From NCBI GenBank assembly GCA_030429565.1, contig JAUIFE010000001.1, forward strand, positions 992,001-1,056,000: a stretch of 64,000 nt of DNA. The letters are read 5' to 3'. Both the position numbers and the translations under genes were made by a program. A model generated the notes under the pieces. It did not search any database. It was not told where the DNA came from and saw only the letters and a program-made list of their open reading frames with translations. Source of the DNA: Holophagae bacterium. GTDB taxonomy: Bacteria; Acidobacteriota; Holophagae; Acanthopleuribacterales; Acanthopleuribacteraceae. This document shows positions 9,292-19,060 of this stretch, one piece after another (the first letter of the stretch is position 1; every line of letters begins with the position of its first letter).

Positions 9292-9765
9292 AACGACCTC
9301 GCTAATGATCAGATTTTGGGGGGAGACGGCCGCATCACCGGCAACGCCTCAATGCGAGCGAAAGGCTGGGCCGGTAAAAGGTCCGGCGCCGCGTCAAACG
9401 ACGACCCGTGGGCTCACCAAACCGTCACCAAGGCGGTGACCAAGCGGTGGAAAGCGCAATGGGTGCACGCCAAATCCGGCGCGCCATGACATCGTGAAAA
9501 CCGTGCCCTATTCTGACATATCCCAACGGGGCGTGCTACCTCCGCCACCACCCCTGCTAAAAAATCACACAAGACGAACACACCGGCGGTGGTGCCTTCA
9601 GCCCCATCGCGCCAAGCGCTCCATGCCGACCCTGCCGTGACGCGTAAAGACGGCAAGGGCGCACTTGCTCGATTTCAAAACAGGTTGGGATTTGTTAAGG
9701 TAGGCAAATCTGCGAATTTATCGGTATAAACTCCTCGACACCAACACCATGAGGTAGGTCTTTAT
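9292..9765. other. divergent intergenic region, no gene seen
   Basis: This 474-base region separates the divergent DUF4301 and nucleotidase genes and must hold both promoters. A hairpin (GTCACC 9424-9429 / GGTGAC 9435-9440) lies in the middle. A TATAAA at 9725-9730 could be the -10 box for the nucleotidase, but no good -35 box is at the right distance. The short reading frames here have no recognisable features. Confidence 0.4.
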
Positions 9766-11337
9766 ATGAAGCGTGCGTTCTCCCCTTTTTTACTGACGAC
9801 ATACCTGTGGCTGGCCGCCTGCCAACCCGGATCGCAAGCCCCGACGCCGACGACCAAACAAGCACCGCGCCCCACGCAGAAAGCGGTCATTCTGGCCATC
9901 AACGACGTGTACCGCATCGAAGGCGCCGCCAACGGCACGATGGGCGGATTGGCACGCGTCCGGACCTTGCGCAAACAGTTGGAGGCGGAAGGCCAACCCG
10001 TGCTGTTGCTGCATGCCGGTGACGCCCTCTCGCCCAACACTATGAGCAAACACTTTAACGGCGGCGAGCAAATGATCGACATCCTTAATATGATGGACGG
10101 CGCGCCCGATGCCATGGACCCCTACATGGTGATGACCTTTGGCAACCATGAGTTCGACATTAAAGACGCGGCCACTTTGGATGCCCGCGTCGAGCAATCC
10201 GAATTTTATTGGCTCGACGCCAACATCGACTGGCAAGACGAAGAAGATGTCGATCTGGTTCAGGCGAGCAATTTATTACCGGCTAAAATGTTCACCATCG
10301 GTGCACTCAAAATTGGCATTTTCAGCTTAACCACGCCCGACACGCAACCCGTTTATATCGACGGTTTTGACGACTTGGAAGAAACAGCGCTTTCCTTTTG
10401 CACCAAGCTACGCGAACAAGGCGCCGATGTGGTTGTCGGTCTGACGCACCTGCGCGCCTCCGAGGATGAGGACATCTTGCGCAAGCTCGGCGCCAAAGGG
10501 CCGGACCTGATCGTCGGCGGCCACGACCACGTTGAAATCGCACGGAACATCGACGGCCGCTGGCTGGTGAAAGCCGACGCCGACGCGCTTTCAGCCCGCG
10601 TCGTGACCATCGAAAAAGACGGCGGAACACTTCAAGTGAAGCAAAACCTGGTCAAACTGGGCGAAGGCGCCCTGGACGAAAAGGACCCCGACGTGGCCGC
10701 TCGCGTTGACGAATGGATGAAGAAATTCGATCCCGACGGCACCCGCGAAGCGGCGGTCGGTTACACGCAAACCACGCTCACCGCCGAAGAATTGACGATT
10801 CGTCGTTTCGAAACCAATATCGGCAACTGGGTCGCCGACCAAATGCGCACGGCTTACCCCAAGCAAAAGGCCGATCTGGCTTTGATTAACTCGGGTTCAC
10901 TGCGACTCAACGACGTGATCCCCGTCGGCCCGATCAAACAAGGTCACATCGACGAGCTACTGCCCTACCAAACAGGGGTGCTGGTGGTCCAACTCAGCGG
11001 CGCCGAAATCCAAGCCGCGCTGGAGCACAGCATCGAAGACTGGACCGGCAGCGGCCACTTCCTGCAAATCAGCGGCTTGCGTTACACCCACAACACCACC
11101 GACGGCACGGTCAGCGAGGTCGTCGTCGGCGATAACCCGCTCGATCCGCAAAAAACTTACGCCGTCGCTCTCTCCAGCTATATAGCAGGTGGTGGTGACG
11201 GCTATGATAACTTCGCCGACGCCCCCCGTTTGGCCGAAGGCGTCGACCTGGAAACGCTTTTAATCGAGCGCCTTAAGAAAATCGGCGCGCCTGGCATTAA
11301 CCCCGCGGTTGAAGGCCGTATCACCACGACCGAGTAA
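9766..11337 (+). CDS. 5'-nucleotidase / UDP-sugar hydrolase family lipoprotein
   Basis: The N-terminus is a lipoprotein signal peptide with the lipobox LAAC (Cys about residue 19). Residues 40-320 form a calcineurin-like metallophosphatase: AINDVYRIEG (the usual NDxH is NDVY), HAGDALSP, FGNHEFD, and GGHDHV. Residues 350-515 form the C-terminal 5'-nucleotidase domain that selects the nucleotide (LINSGSLR; ALSSYIAGGGDGYDNF). UshA-type enzymes strip phosphate from external nucleotides in the periplasm so the nucleoside can be taken up. The D-V-Y variant at the first metal site suggests a subfamily with altered metal coordination. A PhoD-type phosphatase follows 33 bases later on the same strand, so the pair probably serves phosphate scavenging. 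Confidence 0.88.
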   Translation: MKRAFSPFLLTTYLWLAACQPGSQAPTPTTKQAPRPTQKAVILAINDVYRIEGAANGTMGGLARVRTLRKQLEAEGQPVLLLHAGDALSPNTMSKHFNGGEQMIDILNMMDGAPDAMDPYMVMTFGNHEFDIKDAATLDARVEQSEFYWLDANIDWQDEEDVDLVQASNLLPAKMFTIGALKIGIFSLTTPDTQPVYIDGFDDLEETALSFCTKLREQGADVVVGLTHLRASEDEDILRKLGAKGPDLIVGGHDHVEIARNIDGRWLVKADADALSARVVTIEKDGGTLQVKQNLVKLGEGALDEKDPDVAARVDEWMKKFDPDGTREAAVGYTQTTLTAEELTIRRFETNIGNWVADQMRTAYPKQKADLALINSGSLRLNDVIPVGPIKQGHIDELLPYQTGVLVVQLSGAEIQAALEHSIEDWTGSGHFLQISGLRYTHNTTDGTVSEVVVGDNPLDPQKTYAVALSSYIAGGGDGYDNFADAPRLAEGVDLETLLIERLKKIGAPGINPAVEGRITTTE

Positions 11338-11370
11338 TCCCTATTCCCTGAATCTTTTGGAGTGCGACCC

Positions 11371-12750
11371 GTGAAGATCTGTTTGAAGGGCTTTCAAGCC
11401 GTCCTCTTTTTGGTTTTGATTTCTCGCCCCTGCGCCGCCTGGTCCGACACCTTGGCCAACGGCCCCATGCTCGGTCACGTCGACCATGTCGAAGCGACCA
11501 TTTGGTTGCAAACCAAAAGCGCCGCCGATGTTGAAGTGCGCTATCAACGGGGTGATGAAACACCGCAACGCAGTGCCGTCACACGCACCAGCGCCGAACG
11601 CCACTTCACCGCCCACGTGCTGCTGACCGACCTCCTTGCCGGCGAAACCTACAGCTACACGGCCTGGATCGACGGCCGCAAGGTGGCCGGCCCCTTTCAA
11701 TTCACCACCCAGCCGCTGTGGAAATGGCGCACGCCGCCGCCCGAGATTCGCTTCGCCATCGGCAGTTGCAATTTCATCAACGACGCTTATTTTGATCGAC
11801 CCGGAACACCCTACGGCGACCGTCACCACATTTTTGACACCATCGCCGCCGCCAAACCCAACTTCATGCTGTGGCTCGGCGACAACATCTACTTTCGCGA
11901 GGGCGATTTCAACTCGGAAACCCGGCTCAACTATCGTCACCAACGCGACCGCGCCCACCCTTCCCTGCAAAAGCTGTTAACGGCGACCGCGCACTACGCA
12001 ATTTGGGACGACCACGACTTCGGCCCCAACGATTCCGACCGCTCCTATCCACAGAAGGATGAAGCGCTCAAATTGTTTAAGCTGTACTACGCCAACCCTA
12101 CCTGGGGCATGCCCGACACCAAGGGCATCTTCGGCAAAATCTCTTGGGCCGATTGCGACTTTTTCCTCATGGATTGCCGCTACCACCGCGCGCCCAACCG
12201 CCTCAACGATCCCGATAAGCCCTACTACGGTCCGGGCCAGTTGCAGTGGTTAAAAGATCAACTGACGCGCAGCCGCGCCAACTTCAAGTTCATCGTCAAC
12301 GGCAACCAAGTTACCAATGCTTACTGCCGCCATGAATCCTACGCGGGGTTTAGCAGCGAGTACGATGACTTCATGGGCTGGCTCGACGCCAACGACGTTC
12401 GCGGCGTGGTGTTTCTCTCCGGTGACCGCCACTACACCGAGCTGTTGCGCAAAGAACGCCCCAAAAACTACCCTCTCTACGAGTTCACCAGCTCACCGCT
12501 GACCAGCGGTCTCATTAGCGACATGGGTAGCGAAGCGGACAACCCACTGCGCGTCCCTGGCACGCTCATCACCGACGACCGCAACTTCGGCATCATTGAA
12601 GTGCTCGGCAACGACCGCAAGAACCGGACGCTGGTCCTCAAGGCGCTCGACGCCGACGGCAAAGTTCGCTGGGAACACCGCATCGAAAGCAGCGAACTGA
12701 AACGTCCGGTACCACCCAAACTCAAGCCCAAGTTTCCCAAGAAGAAGTAA
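11371..12750 (+). CDS. PhoD-like alkaline phosphatase / phosphodiesterase
   Basis: The exported 459-residue protein starts with a signal peptide ([25 protein letters not shown]). An N-terminal Fn3-like strand set ([20 protein letters not shown]) is followed by a PhoD catalytic domain: [31 protein letters not shown], and [13 protein letters not shown], which together supply the metal ligands. PhoD enzymes hydrolyse phosphomono- and diesters outside the cytoplasm. GTG at 11371 is chosen over the in-frame GTG at 11362 because the TGGAG tract overlaps the latter and sits eight bases before the former. It follows the 5'-nucleotidase lipoprotein and ends at a very strong terminator, so the two form one unit. 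Confidence 0.88.
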   Translation: MKICLKGFQAVLFLVLISRPCAAWSDTLANGPMLGHVDHVEATIWLQTKSAADVEVRYQRGDETPQRSAVTRTSAERHFTAHVLLTDLLAGETYSYTAWIDGRKVAGPFQFTTQPLWKWRTPPPEIRFAIGSCNFINDAYFDRPGTPYGDRHHIFDTIAAAKPNFMLWLGDNIYFREGDFNSETRLNYRHQRDRAHPSLQKLLTATAHYAIWDDHDFGPNDSDRSYPQKDEALKLFKLYYANPTWGMPDTKGIFGKISWADCDFFLMDCRYHRAPNRLNDPDKPYYGPGQLQWLKDQLTRSRANFKFIVNGNQVTNAYCRHESYAGFSSEYDDFMGWLDANDVRGVVFLSGDRHYTELLRKERPKNYPLYEFTSSPLTSGLISDMGSEADNPLRVPGTLITDDRNFGIIEVLGNDRKNRTLVLKALDADGKVRWEHRIESSELKRPVPPKLKPKFPKKK

Positions 12751-12791
12751 CCTACAGGTCCCGTGAAAGGACCCACCAAGACACAAAAAAA

Positions 12792-12832
12792 GGGCGGGCG
12801 CGCTGAATCACCAGCGCGCCCGCCCTTTTTCT
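12792..12832 (+). terminator. strong intrinsic terminator after the phosphatase pair
   Basis: A perfect 14-base-pair stem, GGGCGGGCGCGCTG (12792-12805) with CAGCGCGCCCGCCC (12812-12825), has a six-base loop and is followed by TTTTTCTTTTC. An A-run precedes it, so it could also act on the other strand. Confidence 0.9.
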
Positions 12833-13014
12833 TTTCGCCGGCCGGCATCAGGGCCCCGCGCTTAAATGAAAACCTGAAAGCGCACCCTGAAACTTTTACC
12901 TGAAACGGGGCTTTCCTTTGACCCAACCCCGCTCGTCGCGTTTGATTAGGAGCCAGACAGCACGGACCTTGTTTGATGCGGCTGTCGATTTTTTGGTCCG
13001 TTTTGAGGTGATTT

Positions 13015-13887
13015 ATGAACCGTTCCGCTCCCGTTTTCGTTCTGTGCAGCCCGCGCTGTGGTTCGACGCTGTTGCGCGTCATGCTGGCCGGCAACCAACA
13101 CCTATTTGCACCGCCCGAATTGCACCTAATGCAGTATGAGGATTTGGCCGCCCGCAATCACCAAATGGAGGGCGGCAAGTTTTTGGCGATTGGCTTGGTT
13201 AAAGCCGTCTCAGGCTTAAAGAACCTGTCGATGAAAAAAGCCCAAGCGATGGTCAATGCCTGGGCAGAAGCAGGTAAAACCAGCGCCGAGGTCTACGCGT
13301 TGCTGGTAGAGGAAGCGGCGCCGCGCCTGCTGGTCGATAAAACCCCGACTTATAGCGAACACCCGGCCACCCTGACCCGCATCGGCGAAACCTTCCCTCA
13401 GGCACGCTTTATCCACTTAATTCGCCATCCCTACGCGGTCATGGACTCGATTATGCGGTTGAACAAAAAACCACTGGTGCGCCAGTTCGTCTTTCGCGAT
13501 GAAATCCACGGTCAGCAACACGCAGAACAGGTGTGGTACCAGGCCAATCTCAACTGTGTGCGTTTTCTCGGCGAATTAGCGGCCGAACGCCATATCAGCC
13601 TGCGCTACGAGGACATGGTCACCGATCCCGAGGCAAGCATGCGCCGGTTGTGCACCTTTCTCAACGTGGCCTACGAAGAAGCCATGACCCAGCCCTATGA
13701 AGGTGACCGCATGACCTCCGGCATCGCCATCGGTGACGTCAACTTCCACAATCACAAAACGATTGACGCGGGCCTAGCCGAGGCCTGGCGCGATCAAGTG
13801 CCGGGGCAACCCTTAACCGAGCCGTCGCAACAGTTGGCGGCCGCCTTCGGCTACACTTGTCCCGAACCCCAAACCACAACGGTTTGA
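13015..13887 (+). CDS. sulfotransferase family protein
   Basis: The N-terminus carries the PAPS 5'-phosphosulfate-binding loop ([16 protein letters not shown], residues 7-22), and [15 protein letters not shown] (about residue 140) matches the 3'-phosphate-binding region. The enzyme should move sulfate from PAPS to a hydroxyl group. The motif [20 protein letters not shown] resembles sulfotransferases that act in polyketide off-loading, and not those for steroids or glycans; that comparison is from memory. No polyketide genes are in the window. GAGG (13005-13008) precedes the ATG. Just upstream a 7-bp stem (ACGGACC 12962-12968 / GGTCCGT 12995-13001) ends against the ribosome-binding site and could influence translation. 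Confidence 0.85.
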   Translation: MNRSAPVFVLCSPRCGSTLLRVMLAGNQHLFAPPELHLMQYEDLAARNHQMEGGKFLAIGLVKAVSGLKNLSMKKAQAMVNAWAEAGKTSAEVYALLVEEAAPRLLVDKTPTYSEHPATLTRIGETFPQARFIHLIRHPYAVMDSIMRLNKKPLVRQFVFRDEIHGQQHAEQVWYQANLNCVRFLGELAAERHISLRYEDMVTDPEASMRRLCTFLNVAYEEAMTQPYEGDRMTSGIAIGDVNFHNHKTIDAGLAEAWRDQVPGQPLTEPSQQLAAAFGYTCPEPQTTTV

Positions 13888-13899
13888 CGGACCACCGAC

Positions 13900-13921
13900 G
13901 AGCGGGTCAATCGACCCGCTC
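13900..13921. terminator. hairpin between convergent genes, probable terminator
   Basis: A perfect 9-base-pair stem, GAGCGGGTC (13900-13908) with GACCCGCTC (13913-13921), has a four-base loop and lies between two convergent stop codons. There is no T-run on either strand, so it may stop transcription only partly. Confidence 0.5.
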
Positions 13922-13933
13922 CCGCTTTAGCCT

Positions 13934-16051
13934 CTAGTTCAAAGTCCGAAAACGCACGCGCGTACCGCCTTTTTTGAGGTTCAGCCGTAGGTCGCGTTTG
14001 TTGGGATTGAACTCGCTGCTGTAGTAGTCGATATAGTAAAACGACTTAAAATCCTGGTAAATGCGGTCGAACTTCTCGTCGAGGTTATCGACGCGCCGCA
14101 CGCGCGTGTAAATCGAACCGGTTAACCGCGCCATGCCTTCCAAAAACAGCGCCGCCTCCTGCGGCTCGGGGAACACGCCGCCAGGCAAAATAATGGGATA
14201 GACCATCACCGGCGAGTTCCGAAGGGCGCCCGCCACGTGGATGTCGGTTGTGGCTGAGTCGCTGTCGTCGCCGTCCGACACCACAATCATGACCTTGGTG
14301 CCGTTTTGACCGACCAAGGCGTCATTGGCAATCAGCATCGCGTCGTATAAGCGCGTCGCGCCCAACGGGCTAATCGTCATCACCCGCGGCACCAGTGACT
14401 CGAATTCGTTGGTGAAGTCGGTCAGTTTTAGGACTTTGCTGTCGAAGGTGTAAATCGCCACCTGATCTTCGGGCGCCAGCTTCGAGAGAAAGGTCTTCAC
14501 CGCGTACATGGCGCGATACAACTTGTCGCCAAACATTGAAATTGACGTGTCGAGCAAAATCGCCACGCGCAACGGCGCCGTGTCCTTGCGGAAGTGAGCG
14601 ATTTCCTTCACTTTTTTGTTTTCCTTTAAGACGAAGTCCTCTTTGGTCAGCTCTTGTTCGCCGTTATTGCGCAGATTGAAAACTGAAGCGTGCAGCGGCA
14701 CCAATTGGACGCGTTCCTCTTCATCGACCTTAAGGGTGTCCACAACAATTTGATCCTCGGCGAAGGTTTCGTCCTCAAAATAGGCCGATACGCGCAAGCC
14801 GAGTTTGCCGAAGTTACCGTCGACGGTGAACGGCACCTTGTAGGGCGGTTTGGTCAAACGCGCAATGCGCTGCTCTTCCAGGTAACACTCGATCACCAAC
14901 ACGGAGGCTTCGTTGCCTGCCAAGCTAAAGGTCAAATCAGTGGTACCAGTGACCAAATCGTTGGGCTCGGGCGAGGTGATTTTGAGGGTGACCTTGTCGT
15001 TGCGGGCAAAACGACCGAGCCGGCCGAGCAACTGGTTGCGACGGTTTTCGGCCTTGCCGGCCAGGTCACGTTGATTGGCCAAACCTTCGCGAATGGTGGC
15101 AAACATCGGCTGAAAGCGCGAAATCAAGCTGTAAGCTTCGTCGTCCATACCGACAGCTAAGTAGCTCTCCATCAAGCGCTTCAGCGCTTTTTTATCGTCC
15201 GGCACCACACCCACGTAGTCTTCCAACGAGGGCACCGCCTCCGACGCGCCTTTCTTGAGATCTTGCAGGGCCGTGCCGTATTGTTTCAGTGCTTGTTGAA
15301 ACACGCGCAACTGGTGATCCTGGGTTTGCTCAAACACGCCGTTGTTGTTTTTGACATAGGTCGTGCCCAGATTGATTTTGATTTTGGTGATTAAATCGCG
15401 GTCCCACAGGATAAGCGATGGAAAAAGGTCAAAAACGTTGAAATCCTTTTTTTCGACTTCGACTTGGGGCCAGCGGAAGTAGAGATCGACCAAAAACTCC
15501 TGGTCGGCGGGCATGGGAAACGAAGCCTTGCCAAAGGGCAACACCGTTTTCACGAGGAACTCACGGTAGTTGGCGTCATTGGTAAGCTGATTAATGGGAA
15601 AGGTATAGGGTTCGCTACCGCAATCACAGAGCACAATGCCTTCACCGGCTTCTTGGTTGAGGCCGAGCGTCACCTTGTATTCCTGTTCGCTGAGAATTTC
15701 GCCGCGCATGTCGCGCACGGCAAGTTCAAAGCGGTAACTGATCACCGGTAAGTGATCTTTTTTGCCGGCGTAAATAGAGCCGCGATTGCGCTCTAAGGTG
15801 CGCAGTAAAAAGGCGGTTTGGCGCAACGGCATGTCGAGAATTGCTTGGAAATCGTTTTGATTAAAGGAGTAAGCGTCGTCTTTGAGCAGCTCAAAGGCCA
15901 GCAGCGGCTCGGGTGTCGCCCGAATCGACACTTTATCGCCGTCGGGCTGCGCCTCTAACGCGAAAAAGTGGATATCAGAAGTGGCCTGTAGTAGGCCCGG
16001 GGCGAGCAGAAAAATCACCCATAACGTCGTTCGCCGTAACCAAATCATCAT
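13934..16051 (-). CDS. exported VWFA-related domain protein
   Basis: A signal peptide (MIWLRRTTLWVIFLLAPGLLQA) starts this 705-residue protein. Residues 20-330 have no recognised domain but include a DCG-containing segment and a helical part. Residues 360-460 look like a beta-sandwich (ITSPEPNDLVTGTTDLTFSLAG). The last 240 residues are a von Willebrand A domain with an intact MIDAS metal site (DTSISM, about residue 500, plus VSDGDDSD) and the LRVAILLDTS ... YPIILPGG arrangement of the VWFA-related family common in Acidobacteriota. It probably acts in the periplasm in metal-dependent protein binding. Two ATGs are adjacent; the second (16048) is better spaced behind GAGGAG (16055-16060). It converges on the sulfotransferase. 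Confidence 0.82.
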   Translation of the reverse strand: MMIWLRRTTLWVIFLLAPGLLQATSDIHFFALEAQPDGDKVSIRATPEPLLAFELLKDDAYSFNQNDFQAILDMPLRQTAFLLRTLERNRGSIYAGKKDHLPVISYRFELAVRDMRGEILSEQEYKVTLGLNQEAGEGIVLCDCGSEPYTFPINQLTNDANYREFLVKTVLPFGKASFPMPADQEFLVDLYFRWPQVEVEKKDFNVFDLFPSLILWDRDLITKIKINLGTTYVKNNNGVFEQTQDHQLRVFQQALKQYGTALQDLKKGASEAVPSLEDYVGVVPDDKKALKRLMESYLAVGMDDEAYSLISRFQPMFATIREGLANQRDLAGKAENRRNQLLGRLGRFARNDKVTLKITSPEPNDLVTGTTDLTFSLAGNEASVLVIECYLEEQRIARLTKPPYKVPFTVDGNFGKLGLRVSAYFEDETFAEDQIVVDTLKVDEEERVQLVPLHASVFNLRNNGEQELTKEDFVLKENKKVKEIAHFRKDTAPLRVAILLDTSISMFGDKLYRAMYAVKTFLSKLAPEDQVAIYTFDSKVLKLTDFTNEFESLVPRVMTISPLGATRLYDAMLIANDALVGQNGTKVMIVVSDGDDSDSATTDIHVAGALRNSPVMVYPIILPGGVFPEPQEAALFLEGMARLTGSIYTRVRRVDNLDEKFDRIYQDFKSFYYIDYYSSEFNPNKRDLRLNLKKGGTRVRFRTLN

Positions 16052-16526
16052 GCGCTCCTCTATGTTGTGGATAAATCACTATGACCTTGCATGCAAGAAC
16101 GAGACTCACGCGGCATTTATGCCGCCGGCGGCTAAAAAACCGAACCCACCAAATGGCACGGGCTGCGTCGGGGCGTCGCGTCGTTAGAATGCAACACGCG
16201 CCAAGCGACCGTCTCCCCTAAAAAAAACCAAAAGAGGCGGCGACGCGGACCGACGTCCTGGTTTCATGCCATTCTCCGCGACAGCCTTGCACCATTTGGG
16301 TTTAACAATCGTAAACAGGGCATTTTACATCGGGGCGGGTCAATTGCCGCAAAAAGTCGTGGGTGGCGCGGCTCTCAGGGCGGTCGGCGCCGACTCAGTT
16401 AATGAGATCCGCGTAAAAGTTGGCTAAATTACTCGCTTCCCATGACCCCGACATTGAATTCGCGCCACCGCATTTGGTATGATACCGCCAACTTTTTGTG
16501 ATCCCCACGAATTGGACGTTACCCTA
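16052..16526. other. divergent intergenic region with a perfect palindrome
   Basis: No gene is evident in these 475 bases between the VWA gene and hfq. A perfect 12-base palindrome, CTTGCATGCAAG (16086-16097), lies about 35 bases upstream of the VWA start and could be an operator for that gene. The rest shows no clear promoter. Confidence 0.35.
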
Positions 16527-16549
16527 GATCGCTAGAGCGATCCTATATT
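16527..16549 (+). promoter_or_regulatory. inverted repeat and -10-like box upstream of hfq
   Basis: GATCGCTAGAGCGATC (16527-16542) is a perfect inverted repeat with 7-base arms, directly followed by TATATT (16544-16549). The repeat fills the place where a -35/spacer would lie, 40-55 bases before the hfq ATG, as expected for a regulator-binding site. No good -35 box accompanies it. Confidence 0.4.
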
Positions 16550-16581
16550 GTTTGATTCAACCTATCGCTTGAGGACTTTTT

Positions 16582-17001
16582 ATGTCGATTCACCGCAAGT
16601 TAATTCGGCCCAGCTTAAAGAATGTCAAAGATACGGCCGGGCAGACTCCTGAGCTCCAAAATCAGGCGCTTTCGACCGGCGCAAGTCAGGGTCGCGACAC
16701 CGCCGGTGCACGACGCAAACACATACCCGCGGAACAAACCAACGCGGAGAGCTTTTATTACCTCAAGCAAATGCAAACCAAAACGCAGATGGTCATCATT
16801 CTGCAAGACGGCGAGCAGATTCGCGGGGTAATTGAGTGGTACGACCGCCACACGCTGAAGGTCAACCGCCACAAAGAACCCAACTTAATGATCATGAAAC
16901 ACTGCATTAAGTACATGTACAAACAAGAGGACGAAGTAAAGACCCACCGTCGGCGCAAGCGTTCAAGTGAGGTCGACCACAAGGACAGTGCTTCCTCGTA
17001 G
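16582..17001 (+). CDS. hfq: Hfq-like RNA chaperone with N-terminal extension
   Basis: Residues 55-115 form an Sm-like domain: YYLKQMQTKTQMVIILQDGEQIRGVIEWYD is Sm1-like and LMIMKHCIKYMYK takes the place of the Hfq YKHA-type Sm2 motif. Hfq hexamers bind small RNAs and mRNAs and control translation and decay. Before the domain lies a basic, disordered stretch of about 50 residues beginning HRKLIRPSLKNVKD; an extended, divergent Hfq of this kind is, from memory, typical of Acidobacteriota. The C-terminal tail is also basic (THRRRKRSSE). The gene is monocistronic, with an inverted repeat upstream and a hairpin downstream between it and convergent mazG. Confidence 0.8.
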   Translation: MSIHRKLIRPSLKNVKDTAGQTPELQNQALSTGASQGRDTAGARRKHIPAEQTNAESFYYLKQMQTKTQMVIILQDGEQIRGVIEWYDRHTLKVNRHKEPNLMIMKHCIKYMYKQEDEVKTHRRRKRSSEVDHKDSASS

Positions 17002-17042
17002 CGGAAATCACCGTTGCCACGGCTAAGTCGCAACGGTTTCCG
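17002..17042. terminator. hairpin between convergent hfq and mazG
   Basis: CCGTTGC (17011-17017) pairs with GCAACGG (17030-17036), and the outer CGGAAA (17002-17007) pairs with TTTCCG (17037-17042), leaving a three-base bulge. It lies between two converging stop codons. The T-run is short, so strength is uncertain. Confidence 0.5.
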
Positions 17043-17066
17043 GCCGCGCGCCGTCATTTGGCGGCG

Positions 17067-17933
17067 CTACTGTTTTTTGACTTCGCCCCACAGTGCTTCC
17101 TGCTGGTCTAAATCCAGCGCGCTGAATGTTTGACCGCGCGATGCGGCCAGCCTTTCCATGGCCTTAAAACGACGCACAAATTTGGCGTTGGCGAGACGCA
17201 GTGTCTCTTCCGGCTCAAAACCGGCTTTGCGCACTAAGTTACTGACGGCAAACAACAAGTCGCCCAGCTCTTCCTGCTGATGGGCGCGCTCCCCATCGGC
17301 AAACGCCTGCCGCACCTCGTCGATTTCTTCAGTAATTTTGTCTAGGACAGGCCCGGGTTGATCCCAATCGAAACCCACCTTGGCCGCTTTTTTGCCAATT
17401 TTGTAACTCTCCAGCAGGGCCGGTAACCCTTTGGTAAGCGAGGCCAAAGCCGAGGCCGGCGCCGTCTCCCCTTTTTCCTGTTGTTTGAAGCGATCCCAAT
17501 TGGCTTCAACATCTTTGGCTTCGGCCAACGCTAAATCGCCAAAAACGTGCGGGTGGCGCCCGATCATTTTGGTGACAATCCCGGCGAGCACATCCTCGAT
17601 GGCGAAGGTGCCGCGTTCTTCCTGAATTTCGGCTTGAAAGACAACCTGCAGGATAAAGTCACCGAGTTCATCGGCCAAAGCCGACCAATCCTCTTCTTCA
17701 ATCGCTTCGAGAACCTCGTAACTTTCTTCGAGGATGTACTTCTTTAAACTTTCAGGGGTCTGCTCACGGTCCCAAGGACAACCGCGCCGCAAACGCCGCA
17801 TCATGCACACCAATTCAAAGAAGCGCTGTTTCAGAACCGCTTCACGGGTCGCATCGTAGAGGGGTCGGCCGTCACGATCACGGGTCACATCGACGGCGGT
17901 AGTTTCGGTTGGGTCGGTTGGTGTTGAAGACAA
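17067..17933 (-). CDS. mazG: nucleoside triphosphate pyrophosphohydrolase MazG
   Basis: MazG hydrolyses nucleoside triphosphates to monophosphates and pyrophosphate, cleaning the nucleotide pool and lowering ppGpp. The 288-residue protein has the two MazG repeats: the first with CPWDREQTPESLKKYILEE and EEDWSALADELGDFILQVVF (the EExxE/ExxD metal site), and the second with QEELGDLLFAVSNLVRK. IGRHPHVFGD between them is a strong family marker. About 30 extra polar residues precede the first repeat. The start is TTG at 17933; GAAGGAG (17941-17947), seven bases upstream, supports it. A -10-like TATGAT lies farther upstream without a good -35. It is divergent from folK. Confidence 0.93.
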   Translation of the reverse strand: MSSTPTDPTETTAVDVTRDRDGRPLYDATREAVLKQRFFELVCMMRRLRRGCPWDREQTPESLKKYILEESYEVLEAIEEEDWSALADELGDFILQVVFQAEIQEERGTFAIEDVLAGIVTKMIGRHPHVFGDLALAEAKDVEANWDRFKQQEKGETAPASALASLTKGLPALLESYKIGKKAAKVGFDWDQPGPVLDKITEEIDEVRQAFADGERAHQQEELGDLLFAVSNLVRKAGFEPEETLRLANAKFVRRFKAMERLAASRGQTFSALDLDQQEALWGEVKKQ

Positions 17934-18187
17934 GGCGGCACTCCTTCAAAGCGAACGCGGGGGTTCGCGCGATTAACTTGAGTATCATAGCGGAGCCAAG
18001 GCGCCGCGCCCATGGCGAATAGGGACGGCTTTTTTGGCCGCCTACGCGAAAAAGAACTGTTCGCAGCCGATGGGGCGGTCTAAGATGCGAAACGCGGCCG
18101 CCTTGCCGCCCGCAAACCAGTGAGGCGTGCGTATGAAACGTTCGCGCCTTCTCGGCTGAAGCCTATTGCATACGAAACAAGGGTCCC

Positions 18188-18739
18188 ATGGCTCCGACTT
18201 CAACCTGGGTCGCTGTCGGCCTCGGCAGCAACCTCGACAACCGCTTTGATTACCTGCAACGTGCCGCCACGGCGCTGTGCGCCTTACCCATGCTCAGTGA
18301 GGCCCGTTTTTCAGCGATTTACGAATCGGCGGCGGTCGACTGTCCCGACCCCCGGCCGTTTCTCAACGCGGCCGCCCGCTTCCGTTGCAAAGCAGAAGCG
18401 CCCGCCTTGCTGACCGCCTTGCAAGGGATTGAACACGAACTGGCGCGAACCCGCAGCTACCGCAACGCGCCGCGCACCATTGATCTCGACCTATTGCTGT
18501 TCGGCGATCACCGCATCAACACGTCCGTGCTGCAGGTTCCCCACCCCCGTTTTCATATGCGCCTGTTTGTGACCACACCCCTGTGCGATATCGCAGGCGA
18601 TTGGCGCCACCCCAATTTGGGCCGCACGATTGCCGAACTCGACCAGCACTTGCGCAGCAATCGCGAGCACCGCGAGGCCCCACCGGTCCCGTCGCAGTTT
18701 CACTGGCCGAGAAGCGCCTTAAACGGCGAACCGCGCTAA
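18188..18739 (+). CDS. folK: 2-amino-4-hydroxy-6-hydroxymethyldihydropteridine diphosphokinase
   Basis: FolK transfers pyrophosphate from ATP to 6-hydroxymethyl-7,8-dihydropterin in folate synthesis. Diagnostic elements are VAVGLGSNLDNR near the N-terminus, the central motif RNAPRTIDLDLLLFGD with the two catalytic aspartates, and VPHPRFHMRLFVTTPL. At 183 residues it is slightly longer than usual because of a polar C-terminal tail. AAGGG lies six bases before the ATG. No folP or folB is adjacent. Confidence 0.92.
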   Translation: MAPTSTWVAVGLGSNLDNRFDYLQRAATALCALPMLSEARFSAIYESAAVDCPDPRPFLNAAARFRCKAEAPALLTALQGIEHELARTRSYRNAPRTIDLDLLLFGDHRINTSVLQVPHPRFHMRLFVTTPLCDIAGDWRHPNLGRTIAELDQHLRSNREHREAPPVPSQFHWPRSALNGEPR

Positions 18740-19011
18740 GTGGCGGCCGCTTTGGCTGAATCAATGGGATGACGCGTTGCGGAGCGTCACCGACAGATGC
18801 GCTTCTACGCTTCTCCAACACTTCTGCCTCAGAGGCCCAATCCGATTGATGGAAGCAAATCGCGTCGCTTTGGTTGAAAAACGCGACAATCGCGCCTAAA
18901 AAGTGTAAGAAAGAGGACAGAAACCCCAAAAGAGGACCCAACCGTCATTCACAGGGGCCGGCTAAACCGCCGCGTCACCTCGCAAACCCTTGAAAACAAG
19001 GGATCGGCACG

Positions 19012-19028
19012 TTGGCATACTCCTTGCC
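19012..19028 (+). promoter_or_regulatory. sigma-54 (RpoN) promoter
   Basis: TTGGCATACTCCTTGCC contains the invariant GG (19014-19015) and GC (19026-19027) separated by exactly ten bases, with near-perfect -24 (TTGGCA) and -12 (TTGC) elements. Transcription would begin about 19039, eight bases before the AAAGGAGGT ribosome-binding site (19047-19055). No other gene intervenes. The 270 bases upstream (18740-19011) hold no gene and could contain sites for an enhancer-binding activator. Confidence 0.7.
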
Positions 19029-19060
19029 TTTAAGTTAAGGACGACGAAAGGAGGTTCCCC

